From Faecalicatena_A orotica (GTDB lineage Bacteria; Bacillota; Clostridia; Lachnospirales; Lachnospiraceae), in NCBI RefSeq assembly GCF_040545875.1, contig NZ_JBEPMR010000004.1: 64,000 bases of DNA; one strand, given 5' to 3'. Position numbers and translations under genes: made by a program. Below the pieces are notes generated by a model that saw only the letters and a program-made list of their open reading frames with translations, was not told where the DNA came from and did not search any database. Each line of letters starts with the position of its first letter. The first letter of the stretch is position 1. Below are positions 17,514 through 26,254 of this stretch, one piece after another.

Positions 17514-17867
17514 TTATTTTAATATTTGATTTAATTCTTCTAATGATAACCCTCTAATCAGTATATTATTATCTTTTTCATCAATAACAAACTTCATAAG
17601 TTTATTTATTGCCTCATAATAATCTATATCTCCTAAAACTCCATTATTCGTTGTGCTTACAAGCATTAGTTTCCACTCATTAACTTCTGTATTATTAACT
17701 TTATACAATGATTTTGGATTTTTAGGAAAAGAAGTTAAAGTGTCTTCTGTTAGTGCAAAGGCACCAAATGGCTTATTATCTTTTCCATTGTAAAAGTTTG
17801 GATTTCCTATATACGCATTTTCCCAATTATTAGTCTCTTTTTTCTTAAACTTATCAAATAATCCCAT
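17514..17867 (-). CDS. Conserved hypothetical protein, 117 aa
   Basis: ATG 17867 has AGGGG 7 bases upstream and gives a product beginning MGLFDKFKKKE, a common start of small soluble Firmicute proteins. No signal peptide, membrane segment or known motif is seen. The sequence is acidic toward the end (IDEKDNNILIRGLSLEELNQILK). The very AT-rich codon use is like that of its neighbours. I do not recognise a family and assign no function. Confidence 0.55.
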   Translation of the reverse strand: MGLFDKFKKKETNNWENAYIGNPNFYNGKDNKPFGAFALTEDTLTSFPKNPKSLYKVNNTEVNEWKLMLVSTTNNGVLGDIDYYEAINKLMKFVIDEKDNNILIRGLSLEELNQILK

Positions 17868-17933
17868 AATCAATCCCCTTCTTAAATTCAAGTTTTTTAG
17901 ACATACTGAGATTTATCAGATCCACCTTATACT

Positions 17934-18827
17934 TTATTTGGTGCGCACAAACGGTTCGTTTACTTCCTTACTCAACAAATCCGTATATGCCTGTGGTTTC
18001 CGATACGCGTTGCCCCAGGTTTCAGTTTTTCTATAAGCCCTGATTTGATCCAAATTAAATTCAGCGATTAAAATCTGTTCCGAAACATCGGTTGCTTCGA
18101 TGATAGTATTATCAAGGTAGCTTCCATCTTTATCAAATACAATTGGGGAAAAGGCACAGGACTGCCCCCAGTTATCCGCAGGATAATTCGCCATAGCAAC
18201 GCCTGTCATATTTTCAAAAGCTCTCGAACTAAGTTGATTTTTCCTTGCCGGATTTATGTCACAGGCATTGGGGACAAGAATAATCTCCGCACCTTTCAGC
18301 ATAAGTACCCTTGCACTTTCCGGAAATTCTCTATCGTAACAAATCATTATGCCAATCTGTACCCCGTCAAATTCACATACTTTGAATTCATCTCCATTTT
18401 GTAGTAATTTTTCCAATGAAAAATCGCAAGTATGCACCTTGGCATACTCTAAAATGACTTCGCCATTTCTATCAATGATAATTGCCGTGTTTTGTGGCTT
18501 TGATGTGGTTTTAGACAGATATGTGGCACAAATACCAATATGCAGTTCCTTTGCAATATTTTTCAAGTCTTTAACATATTCACTGTCAATTCCTACAGCA
18601 TCTTCTAACCATAAGGCGCGTTCTTTATCAAAGCCAGTACGAAGTGGATTATCAAAAGCATCCTCAAAGGGCGGCGCATATCCATTCGACCACATTTCTG
18701 GGAATAGAACAAGGTCTGCCCCCATATGCGAGGCTTCTAAAACGTATTGGATTGCTAATTGCAAATTAGCACTTTTGTCATTCGGCACTGCTTTTTGCTG
18801 TACCAGTGCAATCTTTAATCTGTCCAT
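17934..18827 (-). CDS. Carbon-nitrogen hydrolase (nitrilase superfamily)
   Basis: 297 aa from ATG 18827 (GGAGGAAGC upstream). The Glu-Lys-Cys triad is plain: E44 in LFPEMW, K130 in YAKVHTCDF, C163 in IMICYDREFPE. These enzymes hydrolyse amides or N-carbamoyl compounds to acid and ammonia. The length and the CYDREFPES segment fit the amidase and N-carbamoylputrescine/beta-ureidopropionase branches rather than true nitrilases, but the substrate cannot be fixed. No signal peptide, so it is cytoplasmic. Confidence 0.88.
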   Translation of the reverse strand: MDRLKIALVQQKAVPNDKSANLQLAIQYVLEASHMGADLVLFPEMWSNGYAPPFEDAFDNPLRTGFDKERALWLEDAVGIDSEYVKDLKNIAKELHIGICATYLSKTTSKPQNTAIIIDRNGEVILEYAKVHTCDFSLEKLLQNGDEFKVCEFDGVQIGIMICYDREFPESARVLMLKGAEIILVPNACDINPARKNQLSSRAFENMTGVAMANYPADNWGQSCAFSPIVFDKDGSYLDNTIIEATDVSEQILIAEFNLDQIRAYRKTETWGNAYRKPQAYTDLLSKEVNEPFVRTK

Positions 18828-18885
18828 GCTTCCTCCGCAAATAGTCATACTTACAAATTCCGGTTTTTTAACTTAATAGACTGTT

Positions 18886-19602
18886 TCACTCTTCTACGTA
18901 AATATTGATATCTTTTGTATTATTGATACTAATAACAGGTTTCCCTGAACCTGATTCAAACCTGTTCTGTTTCAGTATGCTCTGCGGACCATTTACCGTA
19001 CCGTCTTGAACCGTGTTTAGATCTATTCTGACATTATCCGGTAATTTATCTAAATAAACAGAGACCTCCCGAAATGCATTTGCTTCGGAACCCTCGAGTG
19101 TAATATTGTGGTCCAATTGATCCGCCTCCAGATCAAGAACTAAAACTGATTTGTTGGCGTGTACTAACACATCTGAATTTAATGTTTCAAAATGAATTTG
19201 ACCAAATTCCCCTGTTGTTTCAATTTTTTCAAATTCTTTCCGAGGTATGTAAATAACGAAAGAGCCAAGAACATTATTATCGGCCTCAGGATCTTCCATC
19301 CAAATGTCTATGTCAAGCGTATCATCATTCTTCTCATAGCGAACTTCATATTTATGATCCTTGTTCAAGTCTGCATTATTAAATTCAAAATATTTATTTA
19401 CACCTTGCTTTACGATAATGGATTTGGCATTCCCTCTCAGATTAACATGACCAATATCTTCAGCCGAAATATTATCATATACTTGTTTCTCATCTTCTTT
19501 ACCCGTAAAATTCAGAGTGTTTTTCTCTTGCTTACAGGAAATACATAAAAATGCACAAAAAATACTTAAACATAGAAAACATATTGCTTTTATTTTTCCC
19601 AT
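18886..19602 (-). CDS. Putative lipoprotein, DUF4097-like
   Basis: 238 aa. An N-terminal signal sequence ends in the lipobox-like LCISC (Cys at about residue 23). The rest is rich in short beta strands (SIIVKQGVNKYFEF, FVIYIPRKEFEKIETTGEFGQIHFETLNS) with the repeated small-residue turns seen in DUF4097 adhesin-like beta-helix proteins. It would be anchored outside the membrane. A related but larger DUF4097-type lipoprotein lies at 33896-34822. Its role is unknown. Confidence 0.6.
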   Translation of the reverse strand: MGKIKAICFLCLSIFCAFLCISCKQEKNTLNFTGKEDEKQVYDNISAEDIGHVNLRGNAKSIIVKQGVNKYFEFNNADLNKDHKYEVRYEKNDDTLDIDIWMEDPEADNNVLGSFVIYIPRKEFEKIETTGEFGQIHFETLNSDVLVHANKSVLVLDLEADQLDHNITLEGSEANAFREVSVYLDKLPDNVRIDLNTVQDGTVNGPQSILKQNRFESGSGKPVISINNTKDINIYVEE

Positions 19603-19660
19603 TATGCCCCCCCTTGATTTCTGATCAGATAAGTTATGCTATACATACGGAAATAAATCA

Positions 19661-20266
19661 TCAATATTTCTTTTGTGTTTGCCTCATTTCATTCACAAAT
19701 AGGACAATACCATATAAACCGCAAATCAACAGAATAATATCTTCATAGGCATTAAAAATTACCGATTTTATCCCTGTTAATCCCCAAATGGTTAACAGAG
19801 CAAGAAGCAATTTGTTTTTCCTTTGGTAGCACGCATAAATAATTATACTTAAGCTTACAATAGGACAAGGCATAATATATGTTACCATTTTTGGAAAAGA
19901 GTTCCCTAAAAATAAGGAAACAAACGGATAGAACAAATAGAATAACAATAATAGTATTTGTAACATATTAGGCTTCTTAATCACATCATTTCTGTTATTC
20001 CAGCTTTCAAATAAAAACAAAGCTCCACACAATAAATATAGTGGAAATGCAAAATATTTTTGAATAGGCTCCGTTCCATACCATGCAAAAAAAACGATAC
20101 CTATAAATAAATTTGCAACCCCTAATGCAAATTTCGCGGCCCAGTTTACTTTATGCGTATAAGATAATATAATTGCTGATATCACAAATATAAATAAGCC
20201 TATTTGAATTATATTTGTCTGTTCATTATAATTTCCGATAACAGTCCAAAATGCCCTTGCGTCCAT
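19661..20266 (-). CDS. Multi-pass membrane protein, DUF6064-like
   Basis: 201 aa with about six or seven hydrophobic segments and an AGAGGTAATGGA ribosome-binding region. The start MDARAFWTVIGNYNEQTNIIQI and the segment GIVFFAWYGTEPIQKYFAFPLYLLCGALFL resemble DUF6064 membrane proteins (from memory). No catalytic motif is visible. It lies 24 bases after an acetyltransferase gene on the same strand. Confidence 0.55.
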   Translation of the reverse strand: MDARAFWTVIGNYNEQTNIIQIGLFIFVISAIILSYTHKVNWAAKFALGVANLFIGIVFFAWYGTEPIQKYFAFPLYLLCGALFLFESWNNRNDVIKKPNMLQILLLLFYLFYPFVSLFLGNSFPKMVTYIMPCPIVSLSIIIYACYQRKNKLLLALLTIWGLTGIKSVIFNAYEDIILLICGLYGIVLFVNEMRQTQKKY

Positions 20267-20290
20267 TCCATTACCTCTACAACTTCAAAT

Positions 20291-20785
20291 CTATAACCTC
20301 CACCATATAGTATCCTTTCTGGCATATTCTTTGAAACCGCATCTTATTAGAATTCTTTGCGATGAAGCACCATCAACATCTGTTTCAGCTATAATATGAT
20401 TTACTTCGTCCTGCTTCAAAGCCCAATTACAAAACGACTGAACCGTTTCTGTCATATAACCTTTATGCTCAAAATCCCGCCCTAAGCCATAACCTATTTC
20501 AACTTCTCCATCACTGTTAGGAACATCTTTAAAATCAATTGATCCAACCACACAATGATCCGACTTTTTAACAACAAACCAAAAAGTGTGCCATAGGTAA
20601 TTTACTGGGTCTTTTTGAACCTTTTCTACTTGTCCGCATACAATTTCACGAAACAATCCCTCCATAGGTTCCGCCTTATATGAGCATAGTAGTTCCTTTT
20701 CAAGCTTTCTAATGTTATACGTCCATAGTTCAAGCTGCTCTGGGGTAAGTGCAATAATATTAAGTCGCTCTGTTTCGATTCTCAT
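20291..20785 (-). CDS. GNAT N-acetyltransferase (RimJ/RimL type)
   Basis: 164 aa. It starts MRIETERLNIIAL, and has VEIGYGLGRDFEHKGYMTETVQSFCNWAL (acetyl-CoA loop) and IIAETDVDGASSQRILIRCGF, all typical of the Acetyltransf_3 group. Its ribosome-binding site GAAGGGA lies in the last codons of the DUF3795 gene, 4 bases away, so the two are translated together. The substrate is unknown. Confidence 0.8.
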   Translation of the reverse strand: MRIETERLNIIALTPEQLELWTYNIRKLEKELLCSYKAEPMEGLFREIVCGQVEKVQKDPVNYLWHTFWFVVKKSDHCVVGSIDFKDVPNSDGEVEIGYGLGRDFEHKGYMTETVQSFCNWALKQDEVNHIIAETDVDGASSQRILIRCGFKEYARKDTIWWRL

Positions 20786-20789
20786 TATT

Positions 20790-21122
20790 CTATCCCTTCA
20801 GATTATTCAGCGCATCTGGATTATTTGAGAAAATCATTCCAACCGTTTCACACGTTTCCATGTCGGGGCAGTCACCGCATGTCGTCACACCTTTTTTCAA
20901 TGCGCACTGACGAACACCGCAAAAATTATCACAAAATACAGTTTTTGCTCCATCAGCACGACACCCCTCACAGTTGATATGTTCAGGCAGAATGGGCGCA
21001 TCATTTAACTCAGCCCAAAGTTTTGCAGTTTTCTCACGCAATGCCTGGTCATCGTTGATCGTTGCAATATATGCATCACATTTTTCACAGTCCAATCCAC
21101 AGTATGCAATCTTATTCTTCAT
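20790..21122 (-). CDS. DUF3795 cysteine-rich protein
   Basis: 110 aa, ATG 21122 with AGGAGGT. Start AYCGLDCEKCDAY, then INCEGCRADG, FCDNFCGVRQCALKKG and CGDCPDMETC give 12 cysteines in the order usual for DUF3795, presumably binding zinc or an iron-sulfur cluster. Family function is not established. It is followed 4 bases later by an acetyltransferase. A second DUF3795 protein lies at 27155-27595. Confidence 0.8.
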   Translation of the reverse strand: MKNKIAYCGLDCEKCDAYIATINDDQALREKTAKLWAELNDAPILPEHINCEGCRADGAKTVFCDNFCGVRQCALKKGVTTCGDCPDMETCETVGMIFSNNPDALNNLKG

Positions 21123-21155
21123 AATTATGTACCTCCTACAATTTTAATTTTTGAA

Positions 21156-21578
21156 TTAAGCTTTCTTCCATATCATTTGATATTCCATCTGACCCGTTTC
21201 TTTTTCAATGTTCCTTTGGGATATTTGAAAACCCTGCTTTTCATAAAATCTAACTGCATTCTTATTTTGTTCATATACATTCAAAACAAGTTCTGACTTA
21301 AAACTCTGCAAAAAGTGAATAAGTTTCCCGCCGATACCTTTTGATTGAAACTCTTCTTTCATAAAAATTCCTGCAATATAATTTTCTACTAATCCTGCAA
21401 ATCCTTTTATTACACCATTTTCAAACACATATACTTCGGCAGAGGATATGGCAGTTCGCACATCTTCAAAGTGGTTGTGCCAATACTCTTCGGGTATGAA
21501 ATTGTGTGCGCTTATATTGACACTCAGCCAAATATTCATTATCGTGTTAAGGTCGTTTTCGGTTGCTTTTCTTATCAT
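21156..21578 (-). CDS. GNAT N-acetyltransferase
   Basis: 140 aa from ATG 21578 (AGAGGAAAAGAT upstream); a longer frame to 21611 contains the ribosome-binding site and is rejected. The start MIRKATENDLNTIMNIWL is the usual GNAT beta1-alpha1. The acetyl-CoA site is IFMKEEFQSKGIGGKLIHFL, followed by LNVYEQNKNAVRFYEKQGF. It resembles the YjaB-type stand-alone acetyltransferases. The substrate is unknown. Confidence 0.8.
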   Translation of the reverse strand: MIRKATENDLNTIMNIWLSVNISAHNFIPEEYWHNHFEDVRTAISSAEVYVFENGVIKGFAGLVENYIAGIFMKEEFQSKGIGGKLIHFLQSFKSELVLNVYEQNKNAVRFYEKQGFQISQRNIEKETGQMEYQMIWKKA

Positions 21579-21648
21579 ATCTTTTCCTCTGCAAATTCTC
21601 CGTTCTAACAAACTGGAATAGGTTTATTTTTTAGTGCCCTACACCACG

Positions 21649-22374
21649 CTATTCATATACACTCTCATATATCTTCTCGCCATCTTTAAGAATTTTGCTG
21701 GTATCTTTATTTATCTCAATTAATTCTTCTACTTGTTCTTCTGAAAAAGTATATTCGTATCTCCCATATTCATCCAAACAATAGACTGAGTGTTGCATTT
21801 TGCCTTCATTATCCCTTCCACTCCACAGTATTTGAATATTATCCCCATTTTCCATCATATAATAATTTAAAGTTGCATTGTGAAAATGAAGGGTAAAATC
21901 AAAGTACTCTGGCATTGACTGATTTGGCAACGTATAATAGGTTTCTTCGTTAATTATCTTTTTATAATAACCTAACTGCTCATCAAAACGAAATCCATTC
22001 ATTTCTATACCCTTATTAAACTTCGCTTCTAAAGAGTTCTTTGCATTTTTCCAAGCGATGCCCCAGCCTCCCCCACAAATCACTAATGCTATCACAGTAC
22101 AAACTAGAATTAAAATTGCATTTTTCTTAAACCTTTTACTAAACGTTATTTCCGTATTCAATTTTTTAGCCATCTTCTTATCCTCCTTTAACATAACGTC
22201 TAGGGAGATATTAAATTCATCACTCATAAAAATCAGAGTTTCTAAATCTGGATAGTTCTTTTCTTTCTCCCAATTTGATACTGTCTGTCGCGTAACATGA
22301 AAAATCCGGGCAAATTCTTCTTGTGTCATTTTTCTTTCTTTTCGTATGTCAGTAATTGTCTGTCCTAATCTCAT
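21649..22374 (-). CDS. XRE-family HTH regulator with membrane segment
   Basis: 241 aa, ATG 22374 after GGAGGCACAC. Residues 1-62 are a Cro/C1-type HTH (MTQEEFARIFHVTRQTVSNWEKEKNYPDLETL). One hydrophobic segment (about 85-104, AILILVCTVIALVICGGGWG) anchors a C-terminal domain of about 130 residues that should lie outside. This layout is common for clostridial membrane-bound regulators that sense the envelope or a peptide. The target is not evident; the nearest codirectional gene is a GNAT. Confidence 0.8.
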   Translation of the reverse strand: MRLGQTITDIRKERKMTQEEFARIFHVTRQTVSNWEKEKNYPDLETLIFMSDEFNISLDVMLKEDKKMAKKLNTEITFSKRFKKNAILILVCTVIALVICGGGWGIAWKNAKNSLEAKFNKGIEMNGFRFDEQLGYYKKIINEETYYTLPNQSMPEYFDFTLHFHNATLNYYMMENGDNIQILWSGRDNEGKMQHSVYCLDEYGRYEYTFSEEQVEELIEINKDTSKILKDGEKIYESVYE

Positions 22375-22636
22375 GTGTGCCTCCTTTCAGTATCTATAAT
22401 GGGCTTAATTCTTTCAGATGGCTAGCAAGTCCAAATTGCATTGAATAAATATACCTCGCAAATATTATTTACGTGTCCAAGTTTAGCGTATCATACCGCC
22501 GTAATTCAACATTTTTAGTCTACAACTTCAAATTCCTCAAATAAACTTCAATTTTACAACCTGACAAAACTGAAATTGGAAGACTACAAACAATTTTCAT
22601 CCATCAGGCAGAAAAACAGATGATTATTTGATAAGT
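22375..22636. other. Gap without a supported gene
   Basis: AT-rich. A loose inverted repeat (CTTCAATTT near 22546 against AAATTGGAAG near 22574) is the only structure seen. No ORF with a ribosome-binding site was found. Confidence 0.4.
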
Positions 22637-22861
22637 TTACTTTTCTTCTAAAATAATAATTTGTGGTGGCAATGGCCCCAAAATTCTTTGAGAAATTCTT
22701 GCACCATATTCAACTTTATTGATTTCAACGATAGGATTTGATCCCAATAACTTTATATTGCATTCATATCCTTGTTGAGTTAGATAATCAATAACTTCAG
22801 GCATTGCATCACTAATATTTTTATAGCGATTATCAAGCTCGATTTTAATTTTCTTTTCCAT
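22637..22861 (-). CDS. Small hypothetical protein (74 aa)
   Basis: ATG 22861 with GAAAGGAG 8 bases upstream. The soluble product, MEKKIKIELDNRYKNISDAMPEVI and on, mixes a charged N-terminal strand, a helix and the segment GPLPPQIIILEEK. No known domain is recognised. The supporting evidence is the good ribosome-binding site and a plausible alpha/beta composition. It stands alone between two gaps. Confidence 0.5.
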   Translation of the reverse strand: MEKKIKIELDNRYKNISDAMPEVIDYLTQQGYECNIKLLGSNPIVEINKVEYGARISQRILGPLPPQIIILEEK

Positions 22862-23176
22862 AAATAAAACTCCTTTCATTTAAATTCATGAGCGTACTTC
22901 TTCGTGTACACATCCAAAATAGTATATAGAAGAATCACTTAAAGTTTATATGTGGGGTATATTCTTCCATTTCGTCACCTCATCTTACTTATTATCTTAC
23001 CATTTCTTTTAGCTAATATCACTATAAATTATTTTATTATCCAATATCCATCTTACGCTTTTTTATTTCTTCAGACTCTTCGTCATCCACTTCCTGAACC
23101 TGTGCTTCACCAGTTCCCGAAAGTGCTTCAAAAAGGACGCATTTATCCTTTATCCATGATTTGAAAAGGAATTGAT
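22862..23176. other. Gap of about 315 bases without a supported gene
   Basis: AT-rich. The start of the plus-strand frame at 22952 has no ribosome-binding site and its product has a random, low-complexity look. I see nothing functional beyond the ribosome-binding site of the minus-strand gene ending at 22861. Confidence 0.4.
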
Positions 23177-23536
23177 TCAATTATCCAGACGTACCTTCTG
23201 GTTAATTAATGTCCATCCATCAGGTAATAATATAAATAGGGTTGAAAAGAAAAACAGAAAGGCAATTATAAGAAAAAGAAACAGACTGATTCCCTTTGGG
23301 ATAGCTACAATTATAGGGGGTGTACATATATTTTTAGATATAGTTTCTCCATCCCCATTAATAGCATTACTTTCTGAAATTGTCCATGTCTCAATTCCAG
23401 TTGTCTTATCTAATAATTCATAAGGATTATAAGAACTACAAAAGAACACATTCATCGTTAAGCACATAGTAAAAAGAAGCATAATGAAAATGACTTCAAT
23501 GCGGGATAGATGATTTTTCTTATTATTTATTTCCAT
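23177..23536 (-). CDS. Small two-helix membrane protein (119 aa)
   Basis: ATG 23536 has AAGGGAA upstream. There are two hydrophobic segments, about residues 13-34 (VIFIMLLFTMCLTMNVFF) and 80-105 (GISLFLFLIIAFLFFFSTLFILL), with an approximately 45-residue soluble loop between them (SYNPYELLDKTTGIETWTI). By topology the loop would be outside. No family is recognised. Confidence 0.55.
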   Translation of the reverse strand: MEINNKKNHLSRIEVIFIMLLFTMCLTMNVFFCSSYNPYELLDKTTGIETWTISESNAINGDGETISKNICTPPIIVAIPKGISLFLFLIIAFLFFFSTLFILLPDGWTLINQKVRLDN

Positions 23537-23619
23537 TATAATTCCCTTCTTTATCTATTGCTGCGATCAATGTGTTCTACTTAGGACACCATATAAATTA
23601 GGCTTTGCAATGTTATGAA

Positions 23620-24111
23620 TTATTTTAATATACTATCAAGAATTGAGATATCGTGCTTGTCTTTATCTCTTAATTCATAGCCTGAATGAAAGATTTTTTG
23701 CCCCTTTAAAGATATACATGGAATTGTCTTTCCTTCAAAAACAGCTTTACCAAAAAAGTCTTTGTCAAACTCATACCAGCCACCTTCTAAATCTGCTTGT
23801 CTCGAAGTTCCGTCTTCATTCAAAACAAATGGGTGTATATCTAAATATCCATACTTTTCGCTATAAAGCTCAATTCTAACAGGTTTCCAGTCAGTATCTA
23901 CTTTATATCCATATTCAATAAGCATGTCTAGCAATTTTTCTGTGTGTTGAGCATCAAAATTTATATCAATATCTCTATGAACCCTTGTTTGTTTTCCTGC
24001 CAATATATCAACGCCCCATCCACCATCAATCCAATATACTATACCTGTATTTTCCATCATATTGATGACAGCTAGTAAATCTTCTTTAGTTGTTATTTCT
24101 TTTTTGTCCAT
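23620..24111 (-). CDS. Lincosamide nucleotidyltransferase homologue (Lnu(A)/(C)/(D)-like)
   Basis: 163 aa, the length of Lnu(A)-type enzymes (about 161-164). Key segments match that family: YWIDGGWGVDILAGKQTRVHRDIDI (nucleotidyltransferase D35, D47, D49), GYLDIHPFVLNEDGT, LEGGWYEF, and IPCISLKGQKIFHSGYELRDKDKHD. Known members transfer AMP from ATP to the hydroxyl of lincomycin and clindamycin, inactivating them. Whether this copy gives resistance cannot be told from sequence. It overlaps the end of the PAP2 gene by 19 bases, so the two are probably co-transcribed. No mobile element is visible next to it. Confidence 0.82.
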   Translation of the reverse strand: MDKKEITTKEDLLAVINMMENTGIVYWIDGGWGVDILAGKQTRVHRDIDINFDAQHTEKLLDMLIEYGYKVDTDWKPVRIELYSEKYGYLDIHPFVLNEDGTSRQADLEGGWYEFDKDFFGKAVFEGKTIPCISLKGQKIFHSGYELRDKDKHDISILDSILK

Positions 24112-24776
24112 TCCATTCTCCCCCTTAGAGCTTCAATATTTTCAGTATAACTATACAGCATAACCAAGAATGTACTTAACAGTACGCCTCCGACAATGTC
24201 TGTCATCCAATGTACACCTGACACCAGTCTTCCTATCACCATAAATATTATAAATAATGAAATAATAACAGTTACTACGTTTTTCACTACAGGTTTGTTA
24301 ATTCTCTTTCTCAGCTGCATAATAGCCGTCGGCATCACGCATAACACAAGTAATGTTGTTGACGAAGGGTAGGATGCCTCTAATCTTCCCGCAATAAGAA
24401 CAGGTCTATAATTGATTACAAACACTTCAAATAGAATGTAGACTGCCATAACAAGAATATAGAACACACCTAAAATGAGAATGTCAAAATCCACTTTGAA
24501 GAGACTCCTTCGTTTTATTAACTGAGCCAATCCGAGTAAGCCAAAACCTAATACAAATACGGCCGGAACAAGTCCCAGCCAGTCTGTAACTTCGTAAAGC
24601 CACATGTGAACACCCGTAAAATCGTGAAAGGCTCCGTTCAAGCTGGCAAATCCTACAATAGATTTTTGTGGACCGATAGCCTGCAGATCAAACTTAGTAA
24701 CTGCAAGGGTCCATAATAAAAATGCAATTAACGCCGTCAATGTGATACACAAATTTGTTTTCTTGTACTTGTTCAT
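24093..24776 (-). CDS. PAP2-family membrane phosphatase
   Basis: 227 aa from ATG 24776 (GAGGAAG upstream). It has five or six membrane segments and the PAP2 motif series NYRPVL, ASYPSSTT (in place of PSGH), and GRLVSGVHWMTDIVGG, which retains the catalytic histidine of SRxxxxxHxxxD. Such enzymes dephosphorylate lipid phosphates or undecaprenyl pyrophosphate at the membrane. The PSSTT variant lacks the histidine of motif 2, as in several clostridial paralogues, so activity is not certain. Its last 19 bases overlap the Lnu-like gene. Confidence 0.78.
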   Translation of the reverse strand: MNKYKKTNLCITLTALIAFLLWTLAVTKFDLQAIGPQKSIVGFASLNGAFHDFTGVHMWLYEVTDWLGLVPAVFVLGFGLLGLAQLIKRRSLFKVDFDILILGVFYILVMAVYILFEVFVINYRPVLIAGRLEASYPSSTTLLVLCVMPTAIMQLRKRINKPVVKNVVTVIISLFIIFMVIGRLVSGVHWMTDIVGGVLLSTFLVMLYSYTENIEALRGRMEWTKKK

Positions 24777-24888
24777 CTTAATACTTCCTCTTTTCGTTTT
24801 GATATTTGGCTGTCTGCCTGAAAACATCCTAACGAAAGCAATGAAAATATTAAAGAATTGGATTGTCACATCAACGATACGCTTCGTG

Positions 24889-25493
24889 TCATGCCCATTT
24901 TATAAGCATTATTGACTTAATGATCAAAAATAAGAATGTTAAGCCTGCAGCATATGGTTCTGTGCTCATTATAAAAAACATAGTTAGCAAAACACTAAGT
25001 AAGAGGGATATCTTTGACTTATTCTGCAGCCAAATACGATTATTGCAATTCTGTAATGCCAAAGTAAGAAATCCCCAAAGCACAATAGAAATCAACCCTA
25101 TCATATATGGAACTTTAATATATGGTTCACACTCTGTAAGGTTTATAAGAGACACTTCTTCGATTACACCACCCCTTTCCTGACCAAAAAAGGGAAAAAG
25201 AAAAGCATACTCAAACTGCAATCCAATGTGCCAAAAATAATATCTTTTAATTTATGAACTTTAGTCTCAAGTTCCGTCTCAGCAGCATCTAATATTTCTT
25301 CACCCGAAAGCAAATCATCCAGTGATACTGAAAAAAACTTTGATATAGCCCTTAATGAATCAATATTGGGATAACCTTTTCCAGACTCCCATTTAGATAT
25401 TGCTGTTCTCGAAACATATAATTCATTTGCAAGCTCTTCTTGCGTCATTCCTCTGTTTTTCCTAAGCTCCTGCAATTTTTCATTAAACTCCAA
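24889..25493 (-). pseudogene. Frameshifted XRE-family HTH gene with C-terminal membrane domain
   Basis: The first part (from a TTG at 25493 with AAGGAG 9 bases upstream) encodes a Cro/C1 HTH (MTQEELANELYVSRTAISKWESGKGYPN) and runs into LDCSLSMLFFFPF, then stops at 25164. The next frame continues the expected family sequence from FFPFFGQERGGVIEEVSLINLTE to LIIKSIMLIKWA at 24889. The break falls in a run of six T (minus strand, plus-strand A at 25186-25191); one more T would restore a single frame of about 200 aa. It is either a true mutation, a phase-variable tract or a sequencing error. Confidence 0.8.
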
Positions 25494-25564
25494 TGGGGTT
25501 GTCTCCTTCACAAATTCAATTTTTCCAGTCTAATAAAACCGGGATATGTATCATAACTATAAAT

Positions 25565-26233
25565 CTATTTCATTCCCCAGATGCCAACCTGCATATTAGA
25601 TATCCATAATATCTCTACAACTCTGAATTTACAGTCACGAAGCAATTTTAAATGCTCTGTTAAAGTAATGGGGAAATAGTTTTGGTTGTAACGGCTTATA
25701 TGCTCATCACTTTCTGCAGCTGTTTTCCCTTGTTCCATCTGATATAATTTCCATTTTTCCAAATATATATTTTTCCCCAACTCGCTAAATGGAGCAAAAT
25801 TTTCAAAACTTATAAATATACCATTTTCTCTCAATGACTGGTAACAGTTCTGAACAGCTTTCCTGCGCTCTTCTTTCTGCAAATAGTGATTTACCTGTAT
25901 TGCAGTTATGACATCATACTCATTAGAATTTGTTAATTCCTGAATATCACATAGGATAAATTCTGTATTTGGATAGGGAAACCGTTCTTTTGCAATTTCA
26001 AGCATTTCAGATGAACAATCGCAAAAAGTGAATTTCTCAACTCCAATATTTTCGAAAGCTATTTCAGCCATTTTACCAGTCCCACATCCTACATCAAGCC
26101 AATGTAATGCATTGAGATTGCATGACTTAACTAAATCAATTACCTGTTGGTAAAATTCATCATAATATGGAAGTGTCTGTTTGATTTTCATATCATATTC
26201 TTTTGAAGTAAAAGCAGATATATTTTCACTCAA
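25565..26233 (-). CDS. Class I SAM-dependent methyltransferase
   Basis: 222 aa from a TTG start at 26233, chosen because AGGAGG (26242-26247) has an 8-base spacing to it; a GTG at 26242 overlaps the site. Motif I is WLDVGCGTGKMAEIA, then FCDCSSEMLEIAKERF, ILCDIQEL and VITAIQVNHYL, a Methyltransf_25-type Rossmann domain. The N-terminal FTSKEYDMKIKQTLPYYDEFYQQVIDLV is common to a clostridial small-molecule methyltransferase group. The substrate is unknown. It lies 21 bases after the alpha/beta hydrolase gene. Confidence 0.82.
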   Translation of the reverse strand: MSENISAFTSKEYDMKIKQTLPYYDEFYQQVIDLVKSCNLNALHWLDVGCGTGKMAEIAFENIGVEKFTFCDCSSEMLEIAKERFPYPNTEFILCDIQELTNSNEYDVITAIQVNHYLQKEERRKAVQNCYQSLRENGIFISFENFAPFSELGKNIYLEKWKLYQMEQGKTAAESDEHISRYNQNYFPITLTEHLKLLRDCKFRVVEILWISNMQVGIWGMK

Positions 26234-26254
26234 TGATAACACCTCCTCAGTAAA

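Noticed and set aside
22952..23164. Plus-strand 70-codon frame
   Set aside because: It has no ribosome-binding site and a low-complexity product.
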